A stretch of DNA of 64,000 nucleotides from Pomacea canaliculata (lineage: Eukaryota; Mollusca; Gastropoda; Architaenioglossa; Ampullariidae), in assembly GCF_003073045.1 (NCBI RefSeq), contig NC_037590.1, positions 10,869,042 to 10,933,041 of the forward strand, in the 5' to 3' direction. This document shows positions 12,101 to 27,100 of the stretch, in pieces. The position numbers were made by a program, and so were the translations under genes. The notes under the pieces are model-generated. The model had not been told where the DNA came from and searched no databases. It saw only the letters and a program-made list of their open reading frames with translations. Every line of letters starts with the position of its first letter. Position 1 is the first letter of the stretch.

Positions 12101-15100
12101 TTCCAGAAGAAATTTGATTGAGTATGGAAAAATAAAGGAACGGAAAAGGACTCAAAATCAAATAGCTAAAGGCAGGCTTGATGACAGTTATGCTATTTTA
12201 AGGAGGTGTTTTGCCCTAAAGGGCTTCTTTTCTTTTCATGTCTGAGTCAAAAGTAATCATACCTTACAATGCATTTTAAGAAGCGCATAGAAGAGGTTTT
12301 AAACCAGTACATGTTTATAAGCTATATTTGAGTATAGGTTAGAAGCATGTAAATAGGTACATAATAAGAAAACTTTAAAATATATGAAACAGTACTAAAA
12401 TTCTTTTTCACCATTTCCTACCCAAACCAGGATTGTGGCGGTTTGCAGTGCAAATGTCACCACTAGAGTTTGCAGATCTTGCACAGGAATCTGTGCAGAC
12501 ATTCTTAAATGGTGCTCAAGACTGTGCAATCTATATGCGTAATAATGTCCGGGGAAAGAAGAAAAAAGGGTAAGTCTTTCATGGTGTATTTCTTATCACC
12601 ATTCATTTGCAAAATTTATTTTTAATTTTTACAAGAATAATGCACCATCTTTAGAATGAATATGCAGGCTTTTAGAACTATATTTGTTTATATTTCATTA
12701 TGATGAAACTTATTTTAGTATGAAAATTATAGTTTCTTAAAAATCTGTTTTAAAGAGATGCCAAGATGTTCTTTCCTCGCCTACAAGCAGCAAAGCTTGC
12801 AATGGAAAAAGTCTTTCAGCTGGTTCTTGTCAGCAAGAAGGTGGATTTAGAAATCACTAGGAAGCTGCTGGACTCTAGTAAAAAAGATACAGGTAAATAT
12901 TCATCATTCTTTTATAATAAACAGTCATTTTACAGCAGGTGTTTGAGTTTTACAGGGAGTTACTGATCTAGTTAAAAATAATTTATTGTTCTAGTTAGAT
13001 TTATATTATAAACAGATTGTAGTTTTTTCCTCTTAGGTAGTGTTTTAAAAGAACTGATAGCATCATTGCATTATTATTGTAATTGTACAATCATGCATTA
13101 TTTAACGACAGGTACGTTCTGAATAATGCATTGTTAGGCTACTTCATCAGTTTAAAAAAAAAAAAACAAATATTATATACTGCAGGCATGTCAGACTGAG
13201 CTGCATGGGTTGCATCTATGCTGTCATGAGGGCTGTGAATGTGTACAGAGTTCTTTGTGTGGGATGCAGGTGTGGTTGCAAAGGGCTGCATACGGGCCGC
13301 ATGTTCGACTTGCCTGATGTACTGCATATAATAATGCAAAATTTATATAGTGCATACTCACACTCATAAGGATCATTCTCTCAGTGCTTAAGAACAAGAA
13401 GTAGACATTGACAGCATATTGAGGAACAGAAGAACAAGCAAACAACACAAACAATGAAAGGATAAACAGTACTGATGACAAAAAACATATAAAAATCGGA
13501 GAAAGGGACCAAGTAACAAGAACTGAGAGTATTGTTATTTTGCAAAAGGAAGGTGAGCAGAGAAGTAGCAATAAGCGGAAAAGGGGGAGGGGGGAATGGT
13601 TTTAAAAAAAGACTTACATTGTGTGGACTGTTGTTAGGAGTAATGTTTAAGGGGTGTGTTTTCAGTGCACATTTAAAGGATTCAATAGTGGGTAGGTGGC
13701 GGATATGGAAAAGAGAGAGTTCCATTGTTTCACTGCACAGTAAGTAAAAATCCTGTGACCATATTGTCATGTGGTAACTTTATTGGGGAAGTAGCAGTCA
13801 CCCCAGTTAGGGTCTAGGGTGGCTTGTTGACAAGATCGAGGGCCCTTATGCAAGAAAAGGTGGGCGTATGTGCCAGTGTAGAGGTGTTGTATGCGGTAGG
13901 AATGCAGAGGTGTTGTAAGTGGGAGACAGCCTTAAGTGGTTACAGTAAGCCAAGTGTGACCAGCCGTTGGCAAAGGTGTCAATGATGCCTATGAAGAGAG
14001 TGACGCCAGGTTGACGGGTAGTAGGGGTTAGTCACCTGTCCACCACGCCACTGCAGGCGGGGCAGAGTGTCAGTAGGGTGGTCATTCTTATGTCGATACT
14101 GACTATTTGATTGGTTGGTGAGTGACTAATGGCATTCCTCTGTGTATGTATGGCTGCAAAAGTGCAAAGTAAAATAGGGAATGGAGAACCAGGAGGACAC
14201 TTCTCGGCACGACGTCATAGTGGGCGGAGCAACTGGTCACCAGTCAAAGCGACTTCAGCATCTCTAACGCGATGCCGACTTCACTTGTACCTCGAGACTG
14301 GGTCTTAAACCAAGAGAGCAAGACTCAGGAGGAAGGACGCTTTGGTTAGAGACCCTTGAGCAAGGGGGTGAGTCAGTGTCAAAGAACTGTCTGGACTGCC
14401 TACTGTCGCTATGGAAAGCAAAGGGCTACGTGACCAGGGCTTGCACTACCTGTGAGAGGACTTGAACTACCTGTAAGAAGACTTGCACTACCTGTAAGGA
14501 GACTTGCACTACCTGTGAGAGGTAGATGTTCGACGCTAAGGCCAGAAGTTGAACTGGAGAACTTCGCATCAAGGTGGTGTTTGTTTGGCGGCTGTACATG
14601 GCATATCAGTTGTCGAAGACATCACGTGTGTGTGCCTGGACTGGGACAGGCTCGACTCTTGTGTCGCCAGGAGAGCAGTTGTCACTCTCTGACGTGGTTG
14701 GCCGATCAGGCTGGAAGGATGACGGACAGGCGAAGCGACACTTTCAAGAGAAAGTCATCAGAGTTCCATGAATGTCGGCCAGAGTATTGGTCTCCACCGT
14801 TGTGGGTCAACAAATACAAGAACAGATCTTTCTATATGTTATGTCACACATTAAGTTTTGTGCTTGGGGAACAGCAGGGGTGGAGGGTCGTGAGTCGTGT
14901 GATAGACGTGAGTATTTTACGTATCGTATGATTCCCCTGCAACTTATGTTGACGTGGGTAGTGAGAATTGAGGTTAACTCTCGCCCACGTGCCTGGTTCC
15001 CCAGAGCCAGTATTCATGTTTCGACTAAAACCCAGGAATACTGCAACACATAAGCTATTCTGGTGAAAGAAATAATTAATTTTACGTACTGTAATTTTAT

Positions 15101-18100
15101 GTGACTGGCAGTACAGTAGGATTGTTAATGCCAGCATTATTATTGGACCACTATCATACATGCAGTCATTTCTTGACCAAATTGTCATTGTGTATTATGC
15201 ATAGATAATGACTCTAACCTTATGGAATAACCATCATCAGTATGATCTGTTTTTATCTGAAACATTATGCAGCTGTGATTTTGTCTAAGACTGCATTATG
15301 TTTAACCATGTCTTGCTTCTACTATTACTTTGTTTATTTTACAATATTTAGGGACCAGCATCCCTTTTTGTTTGTTCAGTAGACAAACTTCTCATTCTTT
15401 ATACCAAACAATAATCATAGCATTGTCTAATTAGACATATAAAGCATTTAGAAACCCATTGCTGGTAGGGGGAAATAAATGGCCTTGCGAAAAAAAAAAA
15501 ACCATTGCTGAAGTATTTAACTTACTTGCATTGGCACTTTGGCATTTGTGTATTAATGAGAGGTTATGTGGAATCATGCAAGGGAAGTCTTTTAATTGTT
15601 GTACATAGCTGGAAAACAAAGTGGTTTACATTACAGGACTCAGTTCGAGATCATTGTTTAAGAAAGTGGTATATACATACTTGCAGCTTATCATAGGGGT
15701 ATCTCATCAAAGGTTACTGTTGTTGTTGCTAAGAATACTTGTTTTTGTTTAATTCGATTTACATTGCTTCGAAATATTTTTCATAATGCTAATGGGAATT
15801 GGCTGATGATAATCTTTAAGTAACAATAAAAATGAATTTTATAAAATTGAGGTTTTTATGTTAAAGGTAGGAGTGATTTACTCATTATAGTTGAAAAATT
15901 TAAACGTAATAATTAATCTTAATGATTTTGTTGCTGCAGTATTAATAGCATTGGACTTGTTGGATGCTGAAACACTTAGCCAGAAAGCAACAGCTACAGT
16001 GAAAGGAACAGCAAAAGGTAATAAATAGTTGAGGAAAAGGCTGACCACTGCTACTACACTTGTGATGTCTTTGAAAGGGAAAAAAGTCATCTGAGGAGGG
16101 AAAGAAGATGAATGTTTACAGTGAAATACTACAACTAAATATCAGTATTCATCAAATTTGTTACACAATTTAGCAAACCCATCTTATTAGACATCCAAAA
16201 CATTTCAGAAGTTCTTAACAAAATGATGGTACAGGGTGGCAGGGGGGTATTTGTTATCTTGTATAAATAAAGTTACCTATGGTATTAACTTGATTGTGAC
16301 TTGTTAAGTATGGTCTTAAAGCAAGCTCCACAGAAACGGCCTAACCACCTCTCAAAAGCTTTGCAGCCTAGAATAATACATATTTAAGATTCCAGTGATT
16401 GTTGTGGCACTGTGAATGACTTTTTAAATTAGCATCTTTCTGCATGCAAATGCATGTATAAATGATAATTTATTTTAGGAGGAGGAAGGCGAGGAGCATG
16501 TTGAGCCAACCATAGTGGTTTTGCTGTTTGCTTCCAACAGCTTCTCACAAGTACCCTCACCTCCCTCTCCTGAGCTAAACAAATCTTTCTTACTGTAGAG
16601 TAGAAGTTTTACCTTTAAGACAGGACAATAGTAATAAAAAACACAATAGAAATTAAACAAAACAGCTACCCTCTAAAGTCACATATCAAACAAAAACAAT
16701 TATTGTCAATAAAATAAAATATCAGATCCTCATTCAAGGCAAATATTCTAATGAGAAAAAACATCACCATTCACACCAACCTTCACTAAGGCACATATAC
16801 AAAGAGTAAAGAAAGACTGCTGCTAGATACATGCTAAGTCAGTAACTGTATCTTTTGGGAGAAGAGCTGAACTGGAAAGTACTGTTTGTAAAGGAAAGTT
16901 TTAAGGCAATTTTTTAAAAGGCATGAGCTCATGCACTGGTGGGGAATTCCAGAGTGTTGGCCCAAATACTGCATATGATTACTTACAAAAGGTGGCAAAT
17001 AGAGATGCATCTTAAGATGCATGCTGGTCTTTATTGGTGGATAGGATTAGAGATAGGACAGGTGTCATAGGGCAGACACTGAAAATAGATAGAAACCACT
17101 TTGTATTTTGTGTGCCTTTTTGGAAGCCAGTGAAGTGTCTTGAGAAGATTAGTAGAACTTACATGACTGAACATTTCCAACAACAGTGACTGCATGCGGT
17201 GGATTAGGTAAGATTCAAACCGTCTGTGCAACATTTCATCAAAGGTCATGAACAGTCTTTCACATGATCAATCAGATTGAAAACTACAGATAAATCCAGC
17301 AGTGACAGAACTGACACCTCATTGCAAAATTTCCAGGTCTTTTTAAAGATGTTTTGGGGCTAAATGAGTTTGAGTAGGCTCCAGATAGTCATGAGACTAC
17401 ACTTAATCCATGAGTTTCTTCAGAACAATATGTTCAAATACTTTTGAGAGGAAGAAAACTTTGGATACTGGTCTGTTATGTTTTAATTCTTCACATTTCA
17501 GATTGGTTTTCTTGATTGTAAAAATGACAGGTTTCAACCAAGTACATAATCAGAAGAAAGTTCACATGATATCAGTATGTTGTAGAAGCTTGTTAAAACA
17601 TAGGAGAAAGCACAAATGTAAATTGTGTCAAACTCACAAAATCTCCTGGATGGCAACTTGGCACGGATGGTGCGGTCCATAACCAGATTGACTTCATCCT
17701 ACTACTAAGATGTTTTAAATCAAACATTAAGAAGGCCAAAATGAGGTCACATCTAGGTGGGGACATTGAATTCACTGTTACTTGGAAAAGGTGTGTGACC
17801 CATTGCGGAAATTTTCAAGTCCCAAGTTGAAGGCAGATTTGCCATCCTCAGTATGGTTGGCTGTGATGTAGACGCCCTTGCTGGAAACATCAAGAAAATG
17901 CTACTGTGAACAACCAAAGAGTTCCTAGTGATGCAGAAAAAGAAGACACAGACTTGGTTGATATCAATGTTATCAATCTTTATGAACGAAGGAGGGTCTT
18001 GAAGAAAGGAAGAGCAGTCCTGAAGCAGCCACCAAGTACAGAAAGGGGAACAGCAACATCAGGAGGGGTATGAAGGCAAAGAAAACTGGATCAAGGAGCA

Positions 18101-21100
18101 GTTCCTTGAAATAGATGGCATTGAGTGACAAGAAAAAAGGCGTACCAGCTTCTGGAGTTCCTCTCTACAACAGGTCTACTGAAAACTGTCATTGAAGACA
18201 GCAGTGGTCACCTCACAAACAGCAAGACTGTGCTAAACTGATAGACTTAGCATTGCAACAGCTTACACAACTTCTATCTGAAGGCAGACCCCAACATCTT
18301 TCAGAACAACGAGACTACAACCAGTGACCTGGCACACCTGTCAGTCTTAGGTTGAGAGAGCCATATGCAGCCTGAATGGAGGGAAGTCACCCTGGGTTGA
18401 TGAACATCCCAGCTGTGATGCTTAAGCATGGCAGGGAAGACACAGTAAAGACCCTCACTACTCTGGCAAAAATTTGGGAAAGCTAAGGGGGGCCTTATTA
18501 ATAGATGCAATTGCTTATCATACTCCATCCCAAAATTGAGAGACAAAATAAACAGTACCAAAACTACAAAACCATAAGAGTAATGGCAATCCAAACAAAC
18601 TCATGCTTAAGGTAATCCAACACCTCTGCCAAGCAGCTGCTAGCTGAAGACCAGACTGGCTTCAGAGCAGGCAGGACCATAGTTCAGATCTTCAACAGTC
18701 ATATACTGATAGAAAAATATTTTTAACACCAGAAGGGGTTCTATTACAGATTTATTGGCTTAAAAGGTATATTCAGAGTCTGAAATGAGGGGTTGTGGCA
18801 TGTGATGTGAAAATTTAACATTGAAGAGGGCCTTGTTCAAAAAGTCAAAGCACCATACAAGAGTTCATGGAATTCAGGTGAAAATCTTCTTTCAGGCAAC
18901 AATGGATGTTGATAAAGGTTGCCCACCTAAAGCCTGTGCTCTTCAACATCTTCCTGGTAAACACAGTGTGAGAAACTCTTCACAGCCACCGCACCTCCAT
19001 TTTGCAGATATTAACCTGATGATGGGCAGCAATAGCAGATTGCAAGATCTCACGAACCATCTGAGGAAAGTACAAATGCATTCTGGATGGAGACTACCAT
19101 GGACAAGAGCAAATTCGCAAGGCAGAGATCCATATGAACTGTGTATAGCTTAAAGAGTACCTGGGCACCATGCTTTATGAAAATGCTCGGCAGACATTCA
19201 CATCAGTATTGCAAACATGACAGCAGCAATGACCAGCTGAACAGGATCTGATGTAGGAACAACATGGATTTTCCAGAAAAAACAGGCTGTACAAGTCTCT
19301 TGTATTCACATCATGCTCTATGGTCTGTGGGACTCTGCTGCTGCTGAAAGATGAATCCAAGTATTCAAGACCATATGCCTAAGAAAACTGCTGCGTCTCC
19401 TACATAGGATACAAGACCAATGATTTTGTACAGGGTACAGTCACCACCCTTATTGGACACCAGGAAACTTTTCTCGCAACAGTAAAGTGGCACAAGCTGT
19501 TCTGATTTGGCCATGTTGCCTGGCATGACACCCTGTCTAAACTGTTCTTCAGGACAAGCATGCTGAGTTGGACAGAGGAAGAACTGGAAAGCAAACTTTA
19601 AAGAGTGAACTGGTCATTCTCAGCAGGACCTGCTCAACACTGCCCAAGACCTATCCAGGTATTCATGACAATTGGTCAGGGGATGGAAACAGGTCCTATG
19701 ATGAATGGCTTCACTGGCAATCAGCTAATGCCAGCCAAGGGATGGATGACCGAATCATAGAGGCTTTCAGAAAAGGTTAGCTGTGAATAGTGATTTGATA
19801 GGAATGGTGTAAAATATAGCAATCTGAGAGTTCAAATATTTTGCATTATGTATCAAAATGTAGGTAGTAAGGTGAAAGATGATGCCTTGTCTTTGCCTTT
19901 CCATGGCTTTCCTTGCTTGGTGCCATGGTTTTAGACCTTAGGTTGAAATTTATGTATTGGGTCTTTGTCAGTTTTCTTTCCTTTGCAGTCTCAAGGCAGC
20001 AACTAAACTAATTCAAGAACCATGTGAATACAATAATTGTATCATGGCTCTGAGCTAGTTTGGGGGATACTTTGATATACTTTATGTACAACAAGATTAT
20101 ACTCTGGGCCCTGGCTTACATGCCCCTGCAGAGAAGCAGACTGCACAATACATTTCTGAAGCTGCAAACCCTGAAGGAAGAAATGTGACAGTTGCTGATC
20201 CTCCTGCAAGAGTAGTATGAACATGTGGATTTATGGTTTAAGACCAGCAATCTCAAGAGTTGGGCTTGAATTGTGACTACTAAGTCAGCAGAAAAGGCAT
20301 CACCATGGCCAGTGCAGTCCAGTAAACAGGTGTCTTTTCAAGAAGAGCATTATATATTCCAGAGATGAGGCCTGCTAACCTACTGTCCTGATGACAGTTG
20401 TTTAACTGCTATGCTGCCATTCACCCCTTGACTGCTACCAGTCAATGGGGGAAGCACCTGGATAGACATGGCAGCTGACAAGGTCCACCACTTGGGTCTG
20501 TTATGCCACCAGGCTACCTGATACTCAGAAGAAGATTGGGTAAGCAGAAGTATCCATCGATTCCATATTGGAGGTGTTTTTGAAGGGTTGGTTACTTCAT
20601 TGTGCAGTTCAAGTGTCACAACATTTTCATAGAAAGGAGATGATGGGAGTGCAAAAGATTTTGTTTGTGTCATTTTCTGCTGATGATGATGCCATGTGCG
20701 GAAACTGACAAAGGACAAAGGATTTTGTTCATTTTGGTAATGAAGTCATTTTACTTGTGGATGAACCTTTGCTCATTTTATTTTTTAAAATGAGGCATGT
20801 CAAAAGTTGATGCAGACCTTCAGAAGTGCATAGTAGAATAATAAATTTACTTTTGCATCTTCTGTCTTATTCACATAGGGGCTGATTATTAGGGAATTTA
20901 AGTGACTTTTTTGTTTTTTGCTTTGAACAGTAGAAAGTGGTACTTCATTCAAGTGCTATTGAACATTTCAGATTTTTCACACGACACAAATAAAATCAGT
21001 GAAGAGAAACCCAGTTGTCTGAATTAAAATGTTGAAAAATTCTTCTATAAAAGATGGGTTGCTTCAAACACAGCTATCTAGAATATTATGTAATAGAAGA

Positions 21101-24100
21101 ATGCAGCTGGTAAGGTAGAGTTGAGCAGCTGCAAACAGGAGCATGCATCCATGCAATATTTGTGTGTGTGCATGTAAACCATTTTAATACTGACAAGTAT
21201 ACCCTAGCCAGGATTCCTATGCAGTTTGTTATTTTAGTGCAAATCAGCAACCAGGACTGGGTTAATGGGTGCTTTGCCACTATCAACTGTTCGCTAACCA
21301 AGAAAAACTTAAACAAGTTTCAGCTTGCTCTCCAGTCTCTTATCTTTCTATTTATTACCAGAAACATCAGTTTCATATTACATATCTGGATTGCATATCA
21401 TCGGATCAGCTTGTTCCTTTTTATTTTAATCTTATAAACCATCAACCCCACTGCTTAACTACACTTTGTTTAAATATAGAACCTGATGTAGCAGCAGTGA
21501 TCAACCATGCTATGCAATCTTGAAACTTCACTACTGTGTTCCTTCCAAGTTCATGAAGAAGGTCATGATTTGATTAGATGGATTATTTTTGTTGTGTATG
21601 TGAACCTTTAAGATATTAGTCCATTGAGGTATTAGAGCTGGACAGCCACATCAGAAAAGACTGCAGTCAGATTAATTAGAAGGGAGACAAAACATGGCAG
21701 TTTTGTAGCTTGGCTGTACTTCCAAGTAAATTTCAGCAGAAATGTGCTTAATACTGCAGAGAGGTGCAGTAGGCTTCATAAGACAACAATCATGTAGACA
21801 AGTTAAACTACAAAGAAGTTGATGATGCAACAATAATTGTAAATTTTGGATCAGGATTGGCCTCATCAGTTAGTGATGTGAAGGATCAAGCCTAAATGCA
21901 TGCAGTATCTATGTCCTTTCAGAAGTAGACATCTTGATCTATTCTGAATAGTAATGTAGTCAGTAATGTTCAGAGGAACAAGTGGAAAGATCTACCCTAT
22001 GGACAGTTTCTGGATACACTGTTGATGCAGCATTGAAAATCTATCGTGGTCTTTGTTGACTTCTGGATGAATGTAAGTTCAGAGCCATATCAGGAGAAGA
22101 TCAAGCATGCTGTTATTGGATGTATCATGCAGCTGTGTAGCTGGCCACTGTTAAGACTGAATGAAGCAGCTTGTCAACCAGGTGAGTGCAGGGACTTCCT
22201 CTTCACAAAGGTGCAATCAACACTAAGACAGGCTTTGATCATATGACAGTTGATCAGTAGTTACCAGCAGTCATTCCTTCTTTAGAAAAGGATTAGATAT
22301 GAATTGAACAAACTTTTGTAGATAATTTTTAAATGCTGGGACCTCATTTCTGCATTTCAGTGTACATTGCCTTGAGTTACTTGTAGGGCAACACTTCTGT
22401 GTGCATATTGTTTGTGAAAGGCGGACACTACAATGAACCTGTGCAAGCAGAACTAAGAGTCCTACATTTATTAGTGGTAAAACGTTGCAAAAGCTGCAGT
22501 TCATGCTCATTTCAGCAGAAGACTACATCTCACTACAGAGAAGAACACTTGGTAGATCTTGCCAGGACTGGGAGACATAAGTTGGAAGAATTAAGCCAAG
22601 ACAAGGATGGCATTAAATACAGCAGGACAAAATGATATGTAGATATGAGGATGGCATTGACATCGGGACAAGATACAGTAACCAGGAAGTTAGCAAGCCC
22701 AAAACAGGAATACTAAATAGGAACATGGAGCTATGCCAAGGCAAGAACAAGCCTACTTAGAGAAGAAAATAGGCTTTGCATGCCTAGACAAGAAAAACGA
22801 GTGCTGACATGGGAGTAATTGGTGTAAAGAGAAGAATGCTAACATCTTGTTTGATCTAAAATTTCCAGCTTACTATACAAGGTACATTGCAGCAGGCTGT
22901 ACACATATGCTGCAGCTGGTCACAGAGTCAGACTTTGCATGTCAAGAAAAGAATCAAGGTTTGCATGCCATTTCCAGTGGACCACAAAATACAGGTGAAA
23001 ATTATCAATCTGTATAACCAACATACAGCTCTGAACTAAGAAAACAATGCTGCTGAAAAAACAGAGCTGAAGGTGTATCTGCCTTCATGAGAATACAGCT
23101 AACCCTACGAAAAATTTGCAGCAGAAAAAAAGTGCAGTTGAACACATGAAGAATTTTAGCAGAGAACAGAAAATTGCAGCCCATGTCAAGAATTTTCAGC
23201 AGACAGCAGAAGAATACAGTAGAACACATGAAGAATTTGTGGCCAACTACAGGACAAAAATACTGGCAACCAGGGTGAGTGTGCAGCATGTATCAGACAC
23301 CTGACCACTTGAGAGTTTGTAGCTGAAACAGAAGAATGCAGATCATAACAAATTTCCAGTGGACCATGAATGGAACTGACTTTACCAGGCATTCACATCT
23401 TACTGCACAAGGGTGCAGCTAACCATATTAAAAATTTGCAGCCAACTACACAAAAAGGTCTGCTCACACAGAAGTGACTAGGGAATGACTGTGCACCAGG
23501 TGTCATCGGGATTTCTGCATTGAAGTGTTCAGCATTCTCAAGGAAAACTATCAAGCAGATGATCACATATGAAGTCCCTGAAGGCACAGACACTATGCAC
23601 GTCATTTCAGTCATGTAAAGCCTTCAGGCTTTTGTTTGTTTTGTTTTTAACAAGAAACTTCAATATTTCCACTTTGGATGTTGAAGGACCATTTTTTGTG
23701 CTTGTTCATTGACTGTGTTACTGGAATCTAACACTTTGTGGAATTATGTGAAAAAGCAAGGTAACTGTGAATTTAAGCAAGAATCTGTACGTGACAAGTA
23801 GGAGTACAGAGCTGAAAAGGACCATGTTAAAATGCAGAAGGATGACGTCTCTGTTTCCCCCTGCTTTCAGTGAACTGGCCCGTGAGAAGTGTGTGCATGC
23901 AAGAACAGATTGATAGAATAGTCTGACAGTGGCCAGGTCAGTTCGGTGATCATTCTATATTGCTAACCACTGTCAAACAGCCTAAGAAGCAAAATTTGAC
24001 CATAGTGAGCAGACTTGAAGATGTGAAGCACAACCAGTCTGGTGTTGCTACCTTTGCCAGGAGTTCAAGTAGCCTGTCATCAACCACTGATAAATGAAAG

Positions 24101-27100
24101 GGGCATAACACATTCAGAAATTGTGAGTGCTGTTTCTTGCCTTAATATCTCAAGGGAGGAGAATCTTGAGCAGCTTACCAGTCACACTGAGGCAAGGAAG
24201 CATCTCTGTGTGCAGTGCTATGTGATGCTGCAGGCTTTGGATGGCAGATGATATACCGCACTGTCATGTGATCTTCCCACAAGGCTTACTACTTCAGAAG
24301 TGGATTGGTTTCATCTTCATGGTTGTTGAATACTTTTACCTTTTCTGCAATCACTTATTACTTTAAAAAAATTCTTTGATATGTTTTCTGTATCTCCAGC
24401 AATTTTACCTTGGCAATGGTTTGAGCATTTTGGTTGTTTTTTTTTTTGTGATGACTGTAGACCAGCAAATGGCCTTTCAAGTCTGTTTTGAGTGATTCTT
24501 GTGGAATGTTTTTGGCAGCACGTGTATTGTTTTGCAGATGGATCAAGCAGTGGTGATGATAAAAATGTCCATATTTCCAGTGTGCCTAAGGGCACAACAC
24601 AAGAATTACTCTTACTTACCTTCCCCACATCACATGCAATACGCATGCCCAGAGAAGGATCAGATAATGGGTAAGTAATGCTTAGTTTTGTTCTGTCAGC
24701 ACCTCAGCTAAGTGTGCTCCCTTTGCCCCGTATACAGTTCTTTGCCACCGACAAATTAACAAAAAAATGCACTGCTTGTGGTTTATGATATTGCTAGCAG
24801 TATTGAAGGAAGGCTAAGCTGAGCTGGCCACTGTTACAGTTGCATGGTGGTTAGTATTATTGACTGTGATGCAAAGCCTTCTCAGGTGTGTTGCTGGAAA
24901 ATTTGTCTTGCCCACCCAGCAGAATGTGGTGTATATGAGGAAGGTAATGGGGACAAGAGGAGGTTGGGCTCCACGTTCCACATGCTACTCACTAGACACA
25001 GTGAAGCATGTACTCTTACTGCTCCAGTGGTCACTAAGTTAGACAACACTTTTTATGTCACTTGGGTATATAGATTATAACATGAAAGGGAAAGTTTAAA
25101 GTGAAGGGGTTGTGGGAAGATCAGTAATGGTTTATTGCTACTTTTAACCATAAAACTTACCTAAGGAAGAAAAATATTTTTTTACAATTGATGGTTAATG
25201 GCATTGCATTTCTTGAGGACAAAAACCGCATGATTTGGAAGAACAGCAGAAGACTAAGCTGTTTATGTGGGCAACAAGTGCTTTCATCAGGCATTCAATT
25301 AAGATAAAATGATCATTGCTAAAAGAATGCAGGTGTGAGTTTATAGCTTTTACTGGTGGTGTGATGACAAGCTATTGGTGAGTTGAGAAATGATTCTTCA
25401 GAAGACTGTTCAGTACAGAAGCATTCAAGATGACAACAAGGCCAGTAATGTTTGTCAAGTAGAACAGGTAGCCAAAGCAGGTTTGGCTTTAAAGACATTG
25501 AATGAATAACCAAAGACTTAAAAGTTGGTTAAGGAATAGAAAAGGAACTTGTTATGCTTGTATCATTAAGCTCTATCACTTTCCATTAGGAAAAAAAGAG
25601 TGAGATCCTTCTACTTAGCTTATTGAGCTGGACCCAGATGTCTATGGTAAAACTTGTTGGCATAAGTAAAACCTTTTATCATTTATGTTCAAGACAGCAG
25701 AATGCAGCAAAGACACATAATAGTTAATATTTTAAAGTCTTTACATGTACTGCTGAAAAAGAATATGTTATGAAGAGTACAAAACATTTTGATACAAGTT
25801 TTAGACTAGCAGAGGGAGAAATAATGTGTATAGATGCATGAAAGAGTAGAGCAGAAAGAAATCTCAAGAAGAAAGAAAATTCTATGACCTCATTTGAAAC
25901 ACCAGAAGAGCTGGATCAAAAGGATTAGAAAGTCCCTTTATAAGTGCATCAAAAGAATAAGGTTGACATCACAAAAAAATTAAAAATAACATGTAATGCA
26001 GAATTGAATAAACTGTTTCAGCTTGAACCATTATTAGGCGTGATGCCGTGTTTGTGTTTTTGCATGCATGTGTATGGTGTGCTGGGTTGAGGGTGTGCAG
26101 ACATGGACTGTGCTTATCTTGCGTATGGGTTAATTTATTAGAGGTGAATAAAATTGAACAAACTGTACTTGAGAAGGCAAATAAGTGTACTTGATTAAGG
26201 TCATAAATGTTTCTAGTTACATGAAGCTGTAAATTCTTTATAGCTGCATAGTTGTATGCATCCTTGGTCAGGTTGATATTGTTGAAATTCCAAGCAGGAT
26301 TATCTTTTAAAAAAAATTGGCCTCAAGGAAATGCCTGTTACTGCTTGCATCTCTCCTTGTATCAAAAAAGTGCAAAAGAAATGCTTATATAGTTATTGTT
26401 TGATAATTTGTGTACAACTTTTGCTAGATTGTACCGCTGCCGATATATATATCTACACACACCGTTTGAAAGTGGTCATTCTATGTCTTTTGTATTGCAT
26501 ACACCCATAGTTATTAGTCTATTACCATCATCTCAGTATTTTGCCAATTGTGTTGGGAGCTGAGAGTAGCAACTAGGAGATGTTCAAACCAGTATGCTGT
26601 CTTCCAGTTTCAATAAAATGATTCGTACCATCTTTTCAGTCACAAAATAACTTTCAGCCTTCAGGATGAATGATGCAATATCCTCCAAGTTCCTTTTGTT
26701 CACTTAGTGCTTTCGTTTGGAGTGGCTTATCGTCCATGCTACAACTGTGTCTACCTTCAGTGGAGGGCATTTTTCAAGGCATGCTTCAGCATCTGATCTT
26801 CTAAGCTGCATTTGGCTTTCTTCAAAAAAAAAAAAACAAACAAAAAAACAAAAACCCAACCCAAACCTGATAGAGATTGGATTGGATTTCATCCTTTAAA
26901 AGGATGTTTTTCTGATGGAAGTTGATGTTGATATCTTGTTTCTGTCTTGATCTGAGCATGGCAAGCTGAGTGGCTGTTCCCTGGGATTTCACAGTGGGCT
27001 GGTATCAATTGTAGGAACACTATCTACTTGCTGGTTATCTCTTTGAGTTTCTGCATAGCAAGAGTTTATTTTTTAAGAGGGCCTCCAGAATGGACAGTTC

